Shown here: one piece after another, positions 17,652 through 26,602 of the stretch
Layout of the letters: every line of letters starts with the position of its first letter
Position numbering within the stretch: position 1 is the first letter of the stretch
Assembly (NCBI RefSeq): GCF_000010805.1
Contig: NC_012522.1
Location: 2,604,001 to 2,668,000 of the forward strand
Length of the DNA stretch: 64,000 nucleotides
Origin: Rhodococcus opacus B4
GTDB lineage: Bacteria > Actinomycetota > Actinomycetes > Mycobacteriales > Mycobacteriaceae
Direction of reading: 5' to 3'
The notes under the pieces: model-generated
What the model was told of the DNA's origin: nothing
Database searches by the model: none
The model's input: the letters and a program-made list of their open reading frames with translations, nothing else
Translations under genes and position numbers: made by a program

Positions 17652-18512
17652 TCAATCGCCGCGCAGTGCAGCCACGCGCCCATCGAGCATCTCCGGCCGG
17701 GGCGTCTGCCACGGCATGAGCGAGCGACTTCCGACGCCCCCGTCCACCGGGAGAACCACCCCGTTGACGTAGCGTCCGGCCGCGGAGCTGAGATACAGCA
17801 CAGCATGTGCGACATCCTCGGGCGCACCCGCTTTGGGAAGTACGGGACCCCGCCAGGCCTCGTGATCCTCCTCGACCGGGTCGGCGGCGGCACGCAGGCC
17901 TCCGCCGTGATCTACCGCGATGCGGCCGACACGGATTGCGTTGCAACGTATGTTGAGATGCCCGTAGCTGCCCGCGATCGCACGCGTCATCGACTCGATG
18001 GCCCCCTTGCCGGTGGCATAGGTGTCGAAGCCCGGCATCGCCTGAGCCGCAGCCATCGACGAGATCATGACGATGCTGCCGGCACGCGCACCGAGCATGT
18101 CGGTCAGAGCTTCGCGTGTCGGCAGGTAACTCGACGTGACCGTTCTTTCCATCAAGGTCGCGAACGCAGTCGGACGTACCGCACCCAGCGGGCCATCGAC
18201 GTCGCGCGAATGCAGCAGGTCCGTCGGGCCGGCGTTGTTGACGAGGACGCTCACCGGTCCGCAGCGCGACCTGACCTCGGCGAACAAACCGGAAACCGAA
18301 TTCTCATCGCTGACATCGGCGGGGATGAAAAGTACGTCGCCCACCGTCCTGAGCTGCTCGACTGCGTGGCGCCCACGCTCAGGATTGCGGCCACAGACGA
18401 CCACCCTGGCCCCGGCGCTCAGTAGCACCCTGGCTGTCTCGAAACCTATCCCCGCAGTGCCACCGGTGACAACCGCGACTTCACCGTCCATCCGAAACGG
18501 TCTAGTGATCAT
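17652..18512 (-). CDS. Short-chain dehydrogenase/reductase
   Basis: The protein has 286 residues. The classical SDR pattern is present: TGGTAGIG for the cofactor, NNAG, an ISSM serine, and YATGK as the catalytic YxxxK. It oxidises an alcohol or reduces a carbonyl using NAD(P). The frame is open to 18743, but the ATG at 18512 (MITRPFRMDG) lies at the usual distance from the glycine motif. There is a slightly unusual insert (PTDLLHSRDVDGPLGAVRPT) after NNAG. It lies alone between two terminators, so it has its own promoter. A role in alcohol-to-ketone oxidation of the regional pathway is inference. Confidence 0.85.
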   Translation of the reverse strand: MITRPFRMDGEVAVVTGGTAGIGFETARVLLSAGARVVVCGRNPERGRHAVEQLRTVGDVLFIPADVSDENSVSGLFAEVRSRCGPVSVLVNNAGPTDLLHSRDVDGPLGAVRPTAFATLMERTVTSSYLPTREALTDMLGARAGSIVMISSMAAAQAMPGFDTYATGKGAIESMTRAIAGSYGHLNIRCNAIRVGRIAVDHGGGLRAAADPVEEDHEAWRGPVLPKAGAPEDVAHAVLYLSSAAGRYVNGVVLPVDGGVGSRSLMPWQTPRPEMLDGRVAALRGD

Positions 18513-18573
18513 GAAGCTGCCCCCTGGAGATTGATCCGCCTCCCGACGGTTTCCGCCGAGCGAGTATGTTGCA

Positions 18574-18607
18574 CGGCGTGGGGCCCGGTCTTGTAGACCC
18601 CACGCCG
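18574..18607. terminator. Hairpin terminator after LEH-like gene 1
   Basis: A perfect 10-bp stem (18574-18583 with 18598-18607) is located just after the stop of the LEH-like gene on the minus strand. Confidence 0.7.
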
Positions 18608-18615
18608 CGATCGAA

Positions 18616-19056
18616 TCAGGCGCCGACGGCTCCGTGACCCATCTCCTGAGCCAGCGACTGTAGCTGGGTCGCGGTGCCCAGACTGTCGAGGTAGTCGGTG
18701 TAGCGATGAATCTTGCCATCTCGCACCTCGAGAACACCCGCAACCCGGAAGTCCATGATCTTCGATCCGTCGCTCCGGTACATCGTGTCGACGCGCTCGG
18801 TGAAGACCAAGTCTCCCGCCGAACCGATGTTGATCACATTGATGTCGCAGTAGGCCATCCCCGTCTGCTCGGCGAGCGTGTCGAGGTACTTCAGGGAGTC
18901 CTCCAGGTTGGGGTGGTGGTCGAACCCCACGCTCTCCCACTCGACATCTTCGGCAAGGCTCTCGCGATACGTCTTCTTGAACGACTCCAGGTCAGGTCCC
19001 ATTCCCTTGAAGAAGTCGAGAACGAATTGTTCCTTGTCATTGCTGGGCGACACCAT
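18616..19056 (-). CDS. Limonene-1,2-epoxide-hydrolase-like protein 1
   Basis: The protein has 146 residues, the normal length for the LEH family (NTF2-like fold). The LEH catalytic triad is kept: R88 and D90 in FTERVD and D121 in HRYTDY, matching R99, D101 and D132 of the Rhodococcus enzyme. The water-positioning Tyr/Asn pair is altered: the family YxN reads W40-E-S42 here. Such enzymes open an epoxide with water in one step without a covalent intermediate, or they may be relatives with another role. The ATG at 19056 has GGAGGAACT upstream; longer frames are rejected. It is monocistronic, with a MarR-like half-site in its promoter. Confidence 0.75.
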   Translation of the reverse strand: MVSPSNDKEQFVLDFFKGMGPDLESFKKTYRESLAEDVEWESVGFDHHPNLEDSLKYLDTLAEQTGMAYCDINVINIGSAGDLVFTERVDTMYRSDGSKIMDFRVAGVLEVRDGKIHRYTDYLDSLGTATQLQSLAQEMGHGAVGA

Positions 19057-19083
19057 TCCAGTTCCTCCAACTATCGTGTAGTA

Positions 19084-19104
19084 GATATTCCATGGAAAGA
19101 CTAT
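19084..19104. promoter_or_regulatory. Operator-like site upstream of LEH-like gene 1
   Basis: ATATTCC-N6-AGACTAT (19084-19103) agrees with the 7-6-7 dyad at 5 of 7 positions on the left and 6 of 7 on the right. It lies 28-48 bp upstream of the start codon. Confidence 0.4.
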
Positions 19105-19171
19105 CAAAAGCGTGACGTGGGTAACAGATCGAATTTCCGACTCGGTCGCCAAACATCCTGCGCGACAGACA

Positions 19172-20530
19172 TCAGCCGATGATGCCGGGAATGACCAGTG
19201 GGTTGTTGTGGACGACTTCGCGGCGACCAGCGTTCCAGGTCTGCACCGCTTCAGCGATCGAGGGCTTGTGCAGACCGGCACGATCGAAGTAGTGGGCGTA
19301 CCGCTTGACAGCGAGGGCCACCTCCGGGTCCTCGGTCGCGACCTGAGACAGGAGGGCACCCGCTTTCATGTCCTCCGGGTTCGGCCTCGCCACGCCGATG
19401 AGCTCAGCGTCCTCGTAGGCTCCGTCGGTGGACACCGCCATAGCGAAGACGGTGTCGATGACGTCCTTCATCGCCGCCTGCGCGCGATGCGACAGGCCGG
19501 AGGCCGATGAGTTCGCAGACACGCTGCGCGACAGAGCAACTGCCTCACACGCGGCGACCGACATACCCTGGCCGTACAGCGGGTTGAACGCCATTACGGC
19601 ATCGCCGATCAGCAGGTACCCGTCCGGCCGCCGCTCCAGGTCCTCCCACATCCGGCGCCGGCTACCGCGGACCCGATACGTCACGATGTCGGTGAGAAAC
19701 TCCGCCTTCCGCGCCATCTCCCCCACGATCGGACTCGGAGCGGCGTCGAGGTGTGCCATGAAGCCGTCGAGATCTCGGGGTGGATCCTGATTCATCATTC
19801 CGAGGCCGGCGATCAGATAGATGCCGTTGTCGGCGGGTACCACTGCGGCACCACGACAGTTCCCCGGGTGCGGATGCGCCAGCACTCCCACGACACCGTC
19901 GTCGAAGGCATCATCCGGCAGGCGCACCTCGACGGTGGCATAGCCGATGTGCGAACGCATTTCCTTCTCTTCCGGGGCTTCATATCCGAAATCGGCAAGC
20001 CAGTCGACCGACTTCGATACCCGTCCGGTGGCGTCGACGACGAGATCACCGTCGACGGTTGTGTCGTCGTGCAGCCGAAATCCGAGTACTCGCGTCCGGT
20101 CACCGGTCATCGACAGGCCCGTCGCCGCCGACTTGCGCACCGTGACATTCGGGAGCGACAGCACCCTCGCACGCACCACATGCTCCAGGACCGGCCGGCG
20201 CATCATCACCGTCTTGGTGCCACTGCGCACTCGTCCGGCCCAGCCGAATCGACCGAAGACCGCAAGATCTGCCGGCGAGTCGACCATGCGGGCGCCTGCG
20301 GCCTCGAAATCATCCACAACGCCGGGCAGCAGTTCCGACATCGCGTCTTGACCCGCACCCAGCAGGGCGTGGACCTGCCTGCCCTGCGGCACCCCGCGTC
20401 GGTGCGCTGGTTCGGAAGGGAAGTCGTCCTTTTCGAGGATCGTGACCCGCTGTGCGTGGGGGCTGACGGCGGCGGCGGACAGCAGGCCCGCGATGCCTCC
20501 TCCGGCAATGACAACCGAATCCAGACTCAC
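19172..20530 (-). CDS. FAD-dependent oxidoreductase (group-A monooxygenase/GGR-like)
   Basis: The protein has 452 residues starting at the GTG 20530, which has GGGAGG eight bases upstream. It has an N-terminal FAD-binding GGGIAG and a second flavin motif GDAVMAFNPLYGQGMS around residue 300, as in aromatic-ring hydroxylases and geranylgeranyl reductases. A conserved GR with a following EAAGA... region contacts NAD(P)H in relatives. It would hydroxylate or dehydrogenate a hydrophobic ring or alkene, but the substrate is not predictable. It is divergent from the LEH-like gene 2/P450 operon and shares its promoter region, so it very likely belongs to the same pathway. Confidence 0.75.
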   Translation of the reverse strand: MSLDSVVIAGGGIAGLLSAAAVSPHAQRVTILEKDDFPSEPAHRRGVPQGRQVHALLGAGQDAMSELLPGVVDDFEAAGARMVDSPADLAVFGRFGWAGRVRSGTKTVMMRRPVLEHVVRARVLSLPNVTVRKSAATGLSMTGDRTRVLGFRLHDDTTVDGDLVVDATGRVSKSVDWLADFGYEAPEEKEMRSHIGYATVEVRLPDDAFDDGVVGVLAHPHPGNCRGAAVVPADNGIYLIAGLGMMNQDPPRDLDGFMAHLDAAPSPIVGEMARKAEFLTDIVTYRVRGSRRRMWEDLERRPDGYLLIGDAVMAFNPLYGQGMSVAACEAVALSRSVSANSSASGLSHRAQAAMKDVIDTVFAMAVSTDGAYEDAELIGVARPNPEDMKAGALLSQVATEDPEVALAVKRYAHYFDRAGLHKPSIAEAVQTWNAGRREVVHNNPLVIPGIIG

Positions 20531-20627
20531 TGTGCCTCCCGCGCGACCGACGATAGTTACGTTGACGATCAATAGTTTGTCATGCGAGTATCTGGTGTGA
20601 CAAGGACCATAAACCAAGGAGGGTCGA
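20531..20627. promoter_or_regulatory. Divergent promoter: FAD oxidoreductase / epoxide-hydrolase-P450 operon
   Basis: This 97-bp AT-rich region has CGATAGTT at 20551-20558, the reverse of the AACTATCG half-site common to other promoters here, and an ATCAATAGT at 20568-20576. The layout suggests control of both operons by one regulator. Confidence 0.4.
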
Positions 20628-21059
20628 GTGATCATCCACCCGGGCGCAGAACCGCAAAACGATGCCGAGAGGGCTGTCGTCGGCTTCCTCGATGACTGGG
20701 GACCCGGCGGGTGGCCTCACATGCGTGATTGCTACGACCGGTGGATGACCGATGATGTCTCGTGGGAGAACACCGGGTCACCCGCCACCAAGGGCAAGCA
20801 CGCTGCCATGGACTTCCTGACAACCCTGCACGACACCCTCGACATGGAGTATTGCACCGCGGAACTTCTCAACATCGCATCCCGGGGCAACACCGTGCTG
20901 ACGGAGCGGATCGACCGCGTGCACACCGCCGACGGCAGCGTGGCGATCGAAATCCCGATCATGGGTACGTTCGTGGTCGAGGACGGAAAGATCGCTCGCT
21001 ACGCCGACTACAACGCGGACTCCCCGATCCGGGAGCGATTCCCGCGGCACCACCACTGA
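20628..21059 (+). CDS. Limonene-1,2-epoxide-hydrolase-like protein 2
   Basis: The protein has 143 residues and starts at a GTG with AAGGAGG upstream. It keeps more of the LEH active site than its neighbour: R94 and D96 in TERID, D127 in RYADYN, and N48 in SWENTG; only the tyrosine of the family YxN is a tryptophan here (W46). It therefore probably hydrolyses an epoxide, or catalyses a closely related water addition. It heads an operon with an NTF2-like protein, a luciferase-type monooxygenase, a reductase and a P450, which fits epoxide formation followed by ring-opening. The substrate is unknown. Confidence 0.8.
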   Translation: MIIHPGAEPQNDAERAVVGFLDDWGPGGWPHMRDCYDRWMTDDVSWENTGSPATKGKHAAMDFLTTLHDTLDMEYCTAELLNIASRGNTVLTERIDRVHTADGSVAIEIPIMGTFVVEDGKIARYADYNADSPIRERFPRHHH

Positions 21060-21083
21060 ACACTGTCGGACAGGAGCGGCACA

Positions 21084-21548
21084 ATGACAGTTGAACCCCT
21101 CGAGCAGGCCGTTCGCCGGCTCGTAGCCATTGAAGACATCCGCCAACTCAAGGCCCGTTACTTCCGCTGCGTCGATTTCCGACTCTGGGACGAGTTCGCC
21201 GACCTGTTCACGGAGGACCTACAGGTCGATTTCGCGGAGTCGACGTCCTCACCCCGAGGAAAGCAAGAGTTTCTCGCCAGCGTGGCCCGGCACTTCCAAA
21301 CGGGATACTCGGTGCATCACGGCCACGTTCCCGAGATCGACGTCACCGACGATTCGACGGCTACCGCCATCTGGCCGATGTACGACCGGGTCGAATCTCC
21401 CAGCGACAGCGGATATGTGTCCCATGAAGGGTGGGGGCACTACACCGAGACCTACCGCCGGTGCGACGACGGACGGTGGCGCATCTGCCGCAGTCGATTG
21501 ACTCGGATCGAGCGTCACGAACTCCCGAAGCAGGGAGTCTCGTCGTGA
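21084..21548 (+). CDS. SnoaL-like (NTF2-fold) protein
   Basis: The protein has 154 residues of the SnoaL_4 type: a leading helix IEDIRQLKARYFRCVD followed by DLFTEDLQVDF, a GYSVHHGHVPEIDV strand with histidines, and a WRICRSRLTRIER end typical of this group. Some members act as cyclases, dehydratases or isomerases; others only bind ligand. The HHGH at the middle could be catalytic. The downstream GTG of the luciferase-like gene overlaps its stop (GTGA), so the two are translationally coupled. The specific reaction is unknown. Confidence 0.7.
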   Translation: MTVEPLEQAVRRLVAIEDIRQLKARYFRCVDFRLWDEFADLFTEDLQVDFAESTSSPRGKQEFLASVARHFQTGYSVHHGHVPEIDVTDDSTATAIWPMYDRVESPSDSGYVSHEGWGHYTETYRRCDDGRWRICRSRLTRIERHELPKQGVSS

Positions 21549-22441
21549 CCACAATCGGCCTCACTCTGCCTCAGCTGGGAACAGTCGTGTCGGCATCGCT
21601 GGTTCGCGACTTCGTGCAACAAGCCGATGAGATGGGCTTCGACAGTCTCTGGGTACAGGATCACTTCCTGTACTCGCTTGACCAGTCGGGTGACTACGGC
21701 GGTAGCGCCGCCAGCCAACCCGACGTCTACCGCTCCGTGTGGGCTCCGACCGAGATGCTCGCCGCCGTCGCCACCTGGACGGAACGGCTACAGCTGGGAA
21801 GCAGTATTCTCGTCGGCGGAAATCACTGGCCCGCTCAACTCGCCAACCGCTTGGCCACCATCGACCGAATCAGCAACGGTCGGCTGTCCGTGGTCGGCCT
21901 GAGTGTCGGGTGGTCCGAGGAGGAACACCGCGCGGTCGGAGTCGACCCCCGGACACGCGGAAAGCGCATGGACGAATTCGTGCCTGCACTTCGCGCATGC
22001 TGGGGCGACGACCCGGTGGAGTATCACGGCACCTTCTTCGACATCGGACCGGCAATCATGCAGCCGAAGCCCACCCGGATTCCGCGATTCATGTCGGGTA
22101 TGTACTCGAAAGCCGGCCTCGCTCGAACGGCCCGTGACTTCGACCTGTGGAACCCCGGCTCGATACCGATCAGCAATGTAGTGGCCCTCCTCGACGACAT
22201 CAACAGCGTGCGCCCCGCCGGCAAGGCACCGGTGGGGGCTATCTACCGACTCGCCCAGCAGTCCACCGCGGGCAAGAGGATGTCCGTCGAGGAGATGACC
22301 ACCCGAGTCGCGGAGTGCGTCGCCGCCGACCTCGACGGAGTCATCGTCGAGACAAATTTCTGTTCCGAAATCACCACATCAGCAGCCTGGCTCGACGTTC
22401 TCAGCAAGCTCGAGCCGCTTGTTGACGCAGCGAAGGGATGA
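21545..22441 (+). CDS. Luciferase-like monooxygenase/oxidoreductase (LLM, possibly F420-dependent)
   Basis: The protein has 298 residues starting at the GTG that overlaps the previous stop. The TIM-barrel LLM pattern is clear: DEMGFDSLWVQDHF, LQLGSSILVGGNHWPAQLANRLATIDRISNGRL, and VGLSVGWSEEEHRAVGVD. Homologues use FMN with a reductase, or coenzyme F420. The name alone does not settle which; the lack of a dedicated flavin reductase and the presence of F420 in Rhodococcus favour F420, as inference. The operon also carries an epoxide-hydrolase-like protein and a P450, so it may act on an alicyclic or terpenoid substrate. It overlaps the next gene by 4 bp. Confidence 0.75.
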   Translation: MTTIGLTLPQLGTVVSASLVRDFVQQADEMGFDSLWVQDHFLYSLDQSGDYGGSAASQPDVYRSVWAPTEMLAAVATWTERLQLGSSILVGGNHWPAQLANRLATIDRISNGRLSVVGLSVGWSEEEHRAVGVDPRTRGKRMDEFVPALRACWGDDPVEYHGTFFDIGPAIMQPKPTRIPRFMSGMYSKAGLARTARDFDLWNPGSIPISNVVALLDDINSVRPAGKAPVGAIYRLAQQSTAGKRMSVEEMTTRVAECVAADLDGVIVETNFCSEITTSAAWLDVLSKLEPLVDAAKG

Positions 22442-23400
22442 TCGCAATGATCACCACAATCGAACGCCTGACCCTCCGCGTGATCAGCGTGACGGTCGCC
22501 GCCGACGACGTCATCGAAGTGTCGTTCGCGCATCCGGACGGAGATCCCTTACCGCCCTGGGAGCCGGGAGCGCACATCGAAGTGCATCTGCCTTCCGGCC
22601 TGTCACGCCAGTATTCCCTCTGCGGCGACACAGATGACCGGGCGAAGTACACGATCGCCGTGCTGCGTGAGGAGAACGGCCGAGGCGGATCGAAGGAACT
22701 CCACGAGGCCGCACAGACCGGCGTCGAGCTGAGCATCCGCCTCCCGAGAAACAACTTTCCCCTGGTCGAGGCGGAGTCGTACGTCTTCGTCGGCGGAGGA
22801 ATCGGCATCACACCGCTCATTCCCATGATCGAACAGGCCCGCAAAGCCGGCGCCACGTGGTCGCTCGTCTACGGTGGGCGCCGTGCCAGCTCGATGGCGT
22901 ATCGCGACAAGCTCATCTCTTTCGGAGACCGGGTAGACCTGTGGATCGAGGAAGAGCGCGGATATCCCGATCTGCCCACCATTCTCGCTGGTGCACCCGC
23001 TGGGACCGTTGTCTACACATGTGGCCCCGGCCCCATGATCGATGCCGTCGCGAAGGAGTTTTCCGCCCATGGCCACCTGGGTGGCCTGCACTTCGAACGG
23101 TTCTCCGCGAGTGGGCCGGTGGACACCAGCGGAGATTCGTTCGAAGTGGAGTTACGCCGGACCGGGGTCACGTTCACCGTTCCGGAGGGTGTCAATATTC
23201 TCGACGAGGTACGCAACGTGCTCCCCGATCAACCCTTCTCGTGCGAGGAAGGCTATTGCGGGGAGTGCGAGACCAGGGTACTCGAGGGTGAACCCGACCA
23301 CCGCGATGACTACCTGACTCCCGACGAGCAGGAATCGAGCGACGTGATGATGATTTGCGTGAGTCGTTGCAAAGGACGAAAGCTCGTCCTCGATCTCTGA
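22438..23400 (+). CDS. Phthalate-dioxygenase-reductase-type ferredoxin reductase
   Basis: The protein has 320 residues. Domain order is flavin-binding (RQYSLCGD near 65), NAD-binding (GGGIGITP, then CGPGPM) and a C-terminal 2Fe-2S ferredoxin domain with the CX4CX2C pattern of SCEEGYCGEC and a distant cysteine in MMICVSRC. This is the class IA reductase that moves electrons from NADH to an oxygenase. It starts 4 bp inside the LLM gene and is followed by the P450 gene, so it is the obvious redox partner for the P450. That pairing is inference. The length is normal. Confidence 0.85.
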   Translation: MIAMITTIERLTLRVISVTVAADDVIEVSFAHPDGDPLPPWEPGAHIEVHLPSGLSRQYSLCGDTDDRAKYTIAVLREENGRGGSKELHEAAQTGVELSIRLPRNNFPLVEAESYVFVGGGIGITPLIPMIEQARKAGATWSLVYGGRRASSMAYRDKLISFGDRVDLWIEEERGYPDLPTILAGAPAGTVVYTCGPGPMIDAVAKEFSAHGHLGGLHFERFSASGPVDTSGDSFEVELRRTGVTFTVPEGVNILDEVRNVLPDQPFSCEEGYCGECETRVLEGEPDHRDDYLTPDEQESSDVMMICVSRCKGRKLVLDL

Positions 23401-23488
23401 CGTGGCATGTCCGCACGGTAGACAGGTCGCCACGTCGTCAGATACTCTAATGCTCAACATTCTATCAATCGTGCATGAGGAGTTTGCG

Positions 23489-24796
23489 GTGACAGAACGA
23501 GTGGAGTCCCCAACCTGCCCAGTCGCCACACTTGACGACCTGCTGGCGCTACGCCCCGACGTCGTACGGTGCCCTTACGGGGCGTACGCGGCGCAACGGG
23601 ACAGTGAACCGGTTACCCACAACGAGCAGCTCGGCGCCTGGGTCGTCACGCGGCACGAAGATGTCCTGGATGTGCTGCGCGATGCCACTCGATTCTCCAA
23701 TCGAATGGCCAGCGGCCCGAGTTCGGTGTCCAGCATCGCCCAGCAGATCCGGGAGAACGACCAGATTCCCGAGCGCACCCGTCGACAGGCGGCCCGAAGG
23801 ATCGAACTCAGCAAATCACGCGTTCTACTGTTTTCGGACCCGCCATTGCACAAGCGCCAGCGCTCGCTGGTGAACGCGGCATTCACTCCTCGCCGGGTAG
23901 CGGAACTCGATGGTGCGGTGAAGGAGTTGAGCAACCAACTCGTCGACAACTTCGCCGCCGACGAGACCGACATCGTCGAAGCCTTCAGCATGCCGATCCC
24001 GATGACGGTGATTGCCACACTCCTCGGAGTTCCGCCGTCACACATGAAGACTTTCAAGGATTGGTCGAACGCCTTCACTCGGGGAGTTGGTGCACTCTCC
24101 CACGACGTCGATGCCATCATCGAGATTTTCGACCAGGTGGATGCCTTCTACGACTACTTCACCGAGGAACTCGATCGACGGCGCGAGCACCCCGTCGACG
24201 ATCTCTTGAGCGACCTCCTGGCCGCACGGCTCGACGGTGAAGCACCGCTGACTCTGCCCGAACTACTCCAGATGCTGGTCCAGTTCCTGGTCGCCGGAAA
24301 CGAGACGACCACGAACCTTCTGACCAGCGCCGTGTGGACTCTGGCCAAGAATCCCCAGCTGCAGGACGCTCTGCGTGAGGACCCCTCCAAGCTCACGAAC
24401 TTCCTCGACGAGGTACTTCGCCTGGAACCGCCTGTGCAGGGCATCTGGAGGGTCGCGGTCGAAGACGTGGAAATCGCAGGCACGCACATTCCCGCGGACA
24501 GCCTCATCTACCTCGTCACAGGCTCCGCGAACCGTGACCCCGCAGTTTACACCCAGCCCGACGACCTCGACCTGGACGAATCGAAGGCACGGCACCTGAC
24601 ATTCGGCCGCGGCGAACATTCGTGCCTGGGCATGAATCTGGCGAAGATGGAATCCAAGGCCGCGCTGACGGTGCTCCTGGAACGATGCCACAGCATCGCT
24701 TTGGCCGATCCCGACCAGGACGTGATCTTCCACCGCAGTTTCGTGTTGCACGGCATCGAATCGCTGCCGATCACCTTCTCGCCCGCCCCTTCCTGA
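23489..24796 (+). CDS. Cytochrome P450
   Basis: The protein has 435 residues. The frame opens at 23402, but the GTG at 23489 has a GAGGAG site seven bases upstream. The I-helix oxygen-binding motif is AGNETT, the K-helix ExxR is DEVLRLEPP, and the haem loop is FGRGEHSCLGM with the cysteine ligand C379. It is a soluble bacterial class I-type P450, expected to hydroxylate or epoxidise a hydrophobic substrate with electrons from the reductase encoded 89 bp upstream. It is last in the operon and followed by a very strong terminator. The substrate is unknown; its neighbours suggest an isoprenoid or alicyclic compound. Confidence 0.9.
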   Translation: MTERVESPTCPVATLDDLLALRPDVVRCPYGAYAAQRDSEPVTHNEQLGAWVVTRHEDVLDVLRDATRFSNRMASGPSSVSSIAQQIRENDQIPERTRRQAARRIELSKSRVLLFSDPPLHKRQRSLVNAAFTPRRVAELDGAVKELSNQLVDNFAADETDIVEAFSMPIPMTVIATLLGVPPSHMKTFKDWSNAFTRGVGALSHDVDAIIEIFDQVDAFYDYFTEELDRRREHPVDDLLSDLLAARLDGEAPLTLPELLQMLVQFLVAGNETTTNLLTSAVWTLAKNPQLQDALREDPSKLTNFLDEVLRLEPPVQGIWRVAVEDVEIAGTHIPADSLIYLVTGSANRDPAVYTQPDDLDLDESKARHLTFGRGEHSCLGMNLAKMESKAALTVLLERCHSIALADPDQDVIFHRSFVLHGIESLPITFSPAPS

Positions 24797-24823
24797 CGGA
24801 CCGCCGCAAGAGTCTGCCACGAC

Positions 24824-24873
24824 AAGAATGCGATAGTACGAACCCCGTGCGGAGTTCGTACTATCGCATTCTT
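24824..24873. terminator. Perfect 20-bp hairpin terminator, P450 operon / PEP-mobile gene B
   Basis: The arms 24824-24843 and 24854-24873 pair over all 20 bases around a 10-base loop, ending in CTTAAT. The stem includes GCGATAGTACG, whose GATAGT is also the half-site of the regional dyad. Its position between convergent genes makes termination the main role. Confidence 0.85.
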
Positions 24874-24973
24874 AATGATTGACAGCAGTCCGCCCGGTCA
24901 CCGTGATTGAGCACGTGACCGAGCGGATCGGCTTTCACCGGGGAGCGTCAGGCGCTGGCGGTGGCTCGTCTGT

Positions 24974-26602
24974 TCATGCCGGCGTGGCTTCCGGGCGGTG
25001 TGCCGTCGCGAGCACACTCACCAGGTTCGCCGGCCCATCGACTCGAATCCGGTCCCCGTCCCGGATCACTCGTGTTCCGTTCTCGGTTCCAATCACGAAC
25101 GGAATTCCGAGTTCTCGTGCGACCACTGCACCGTGACTTGCCGAACCACCGATGTCGATCACAAGCGCGTCGGCCAGTGCCATCAGTGGAGCCCAACTGG
25201 GGTCGGTGAACCGACAGACCAAGACATCGCCCGCGTCCAGTTCGACCTCCTGGTCCGGGTCGACCACCACCCGCGCCCGACCCTCCACGGTTCCGCCGCC
25301 ACTGGCGGCGCCGGACAACTCGGTGGGAGTGGCACCGTCGATCCGATCGTCGACTTCGAGCGGCTCCGGCATGCCCCGGAAGGCGACCGGAAGCACCATT
25401 GCTTTGTAGTCGGCCCGCGTCGCGCGTCGAACGTCGACGATCTCTCGCGGATTCGGCAGCCGGCCGGCGGCAAGCTCCTCGCATTCTTCGATCGTGAAGA
25501 AGAAGACGTCATCGATCTGGTCCAGTACGCCGCGTTCCACTTGCTGAGCGCCGAACGTCCGGGCCGCCGCCCGGGCCGCGTCAATCGCCATGAGATAAGC
25601 AGCCTTGCCGATCTGCAGGGTCCGGATGATGTTTCGCATGCGATGCAGCAACCAGCGCGTCACCGGACGTCGCGCCGACGGCGTGGCGGCAAGAAGGCGG
25701 CGTTCGGCCTCGGCGCCAGATGCCTGTGCGCGTGCGGCACGCTCGGCAGGCCGCTCCGCTCGCTGAGCGTAGGACGCCGCGAGTGCGCGGACCGGGCCCG
25801 GATTCTCCCGCCACACCGACGTGTACGGATTTCCCTCGTTCGGTCCGTGGTAGCCCCACTTCGAGAGAAACTCGGTCTCCGTGAGCTCGCCCTGGCCCAG
25901 CCGCCACAGATCGTCCGCCATCTTCGTCTCGTTGACATCACCGACGCCCGACAGCAGTTGATCCGCGAGCGCTGCATCCCCTGCCTTCGCAGCAGCCTGG
26001 GCCACCGCGCTCTGAGCACCCTGAAACATGAATCGCTGCACACAGTGAACCGAGAAGATACGCTGGAACCGCTCGCGCGCCTTTACGAGGTCCTCGATCG
26101 GCTCGCACTTCGACACCGTTCGGGAGAACACTGCCGAGGTCCAGTAGTCGTACATTTCGTCGTGCAAGGATCGCAACCGGGATCCGGTCCGCAGAAGCGC
26201 GTATGGCGCCTTGAACATGAGTACAGGAACGCGTGCGTAGGTTGCCTCGAAGCGTGGCGCGTCCGGTCGCACACTGCCCATCAGGTCGCGCTCGAAGTCG
26301 TCGGCGTCGATTCCCGGTAGTGCCGACATGATCTCCTTGATGGCGTCGACATTGAGTGCCTGCCTACCGAAGAAGCATGACAATCCGCGATCGTTCACGT
26401 CGGGAGAGACGACGACCTTCCTCTTCGGAAGCACGCCGAAGGCGTACATCGAGTAGAGCCAGCCAAGCTCCGCCGATTGCTCCCAGACGCTCCAGCACAT
26501 CGGTGACATCACCTCGGGGCATGCTTCGCCCAGGTTGGTGCTGGTCCAGTACCGGTCAGGTTCGGAAGTCCCGCGAATCGGATCGGTGACGTTGGTGTAC
26601 AA
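24974..26602 (-). CDS. PEP-utilising mobile-domain protein B (stand-alone swivelling-His protein)
   Basis: The protein has about 542 residues. The last about 80 hold a swivelling His domain: LVCRFTDPSWAPLMALADALVIDIGG, then SASHGAVVARELGIPFVIG, with the phosphohistidine at about H490. No ATP-grasp or PEP-barrel is present. The first about 400 residues resemble the N-terminal region of the neighbouring broken copy (SEPDRYW, ERDLMGSVRPD, ADDLWRLG, GYHGPNEG) and more weakly that of protein A. The longer frame starts at ATG 26617, but a GAGGAG lies inside it and fits a TTG start at 26602. I infer transfer of a phosphoryl group to an unknown acceptor. Confidence 0.75.
   Translation of the reverse strand: MYTNVTDPIRGTSEPDRYWTSTNLGEACPEVMSPMCWSVWEQSAELGWLYSMYAFGVLPKRKVVVSPDVNDRGLSCFFGRQALNVDAIKEIMSALPGIDADDFERDLMGSVRPDAPRFEATYARVPVLMFKAPYALLRTGSRLRSLHDEMYDYWTSAVFSRTVSKCEPIEDLVKARERFQRIFSVHCVQRFMFQGAQSAVAQAAAKAGDAALADQLLSGVGDVNETKMADDLWRLGQGELTETEFLSKWGYHGPNEGNPYTSVWRENPGPVRALAASYAQRAERPAERAARAQASGAEAERRLLAATPSARRPVTRWLLHRMRNIIRTLQIGKAAYLMAIDAARAAARTFGAQQVERGVLDQIDDVFFFTIEECEELAAGRLPNPREIVDVRRATRADYKAMVLPVAFRGMPEPLEVDDRIDGATPTELSGAASGGGTVEGRARVVVDPDQEVELDAGDVLVCRFTDPSWAPLMALADALVIDIGGSASHGAVVARELGIPFVIGTENGTRVIRDGDRIRVDGPANLVSVLATAHRPEATPA

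Noticed and set aside
24824-24873. Perfect palindrome as an operator rather than a terminator
   Set aside because: It lies between convergent stop codons with a 20-bp stem, the usual terminator position, although it contains GATAGT.
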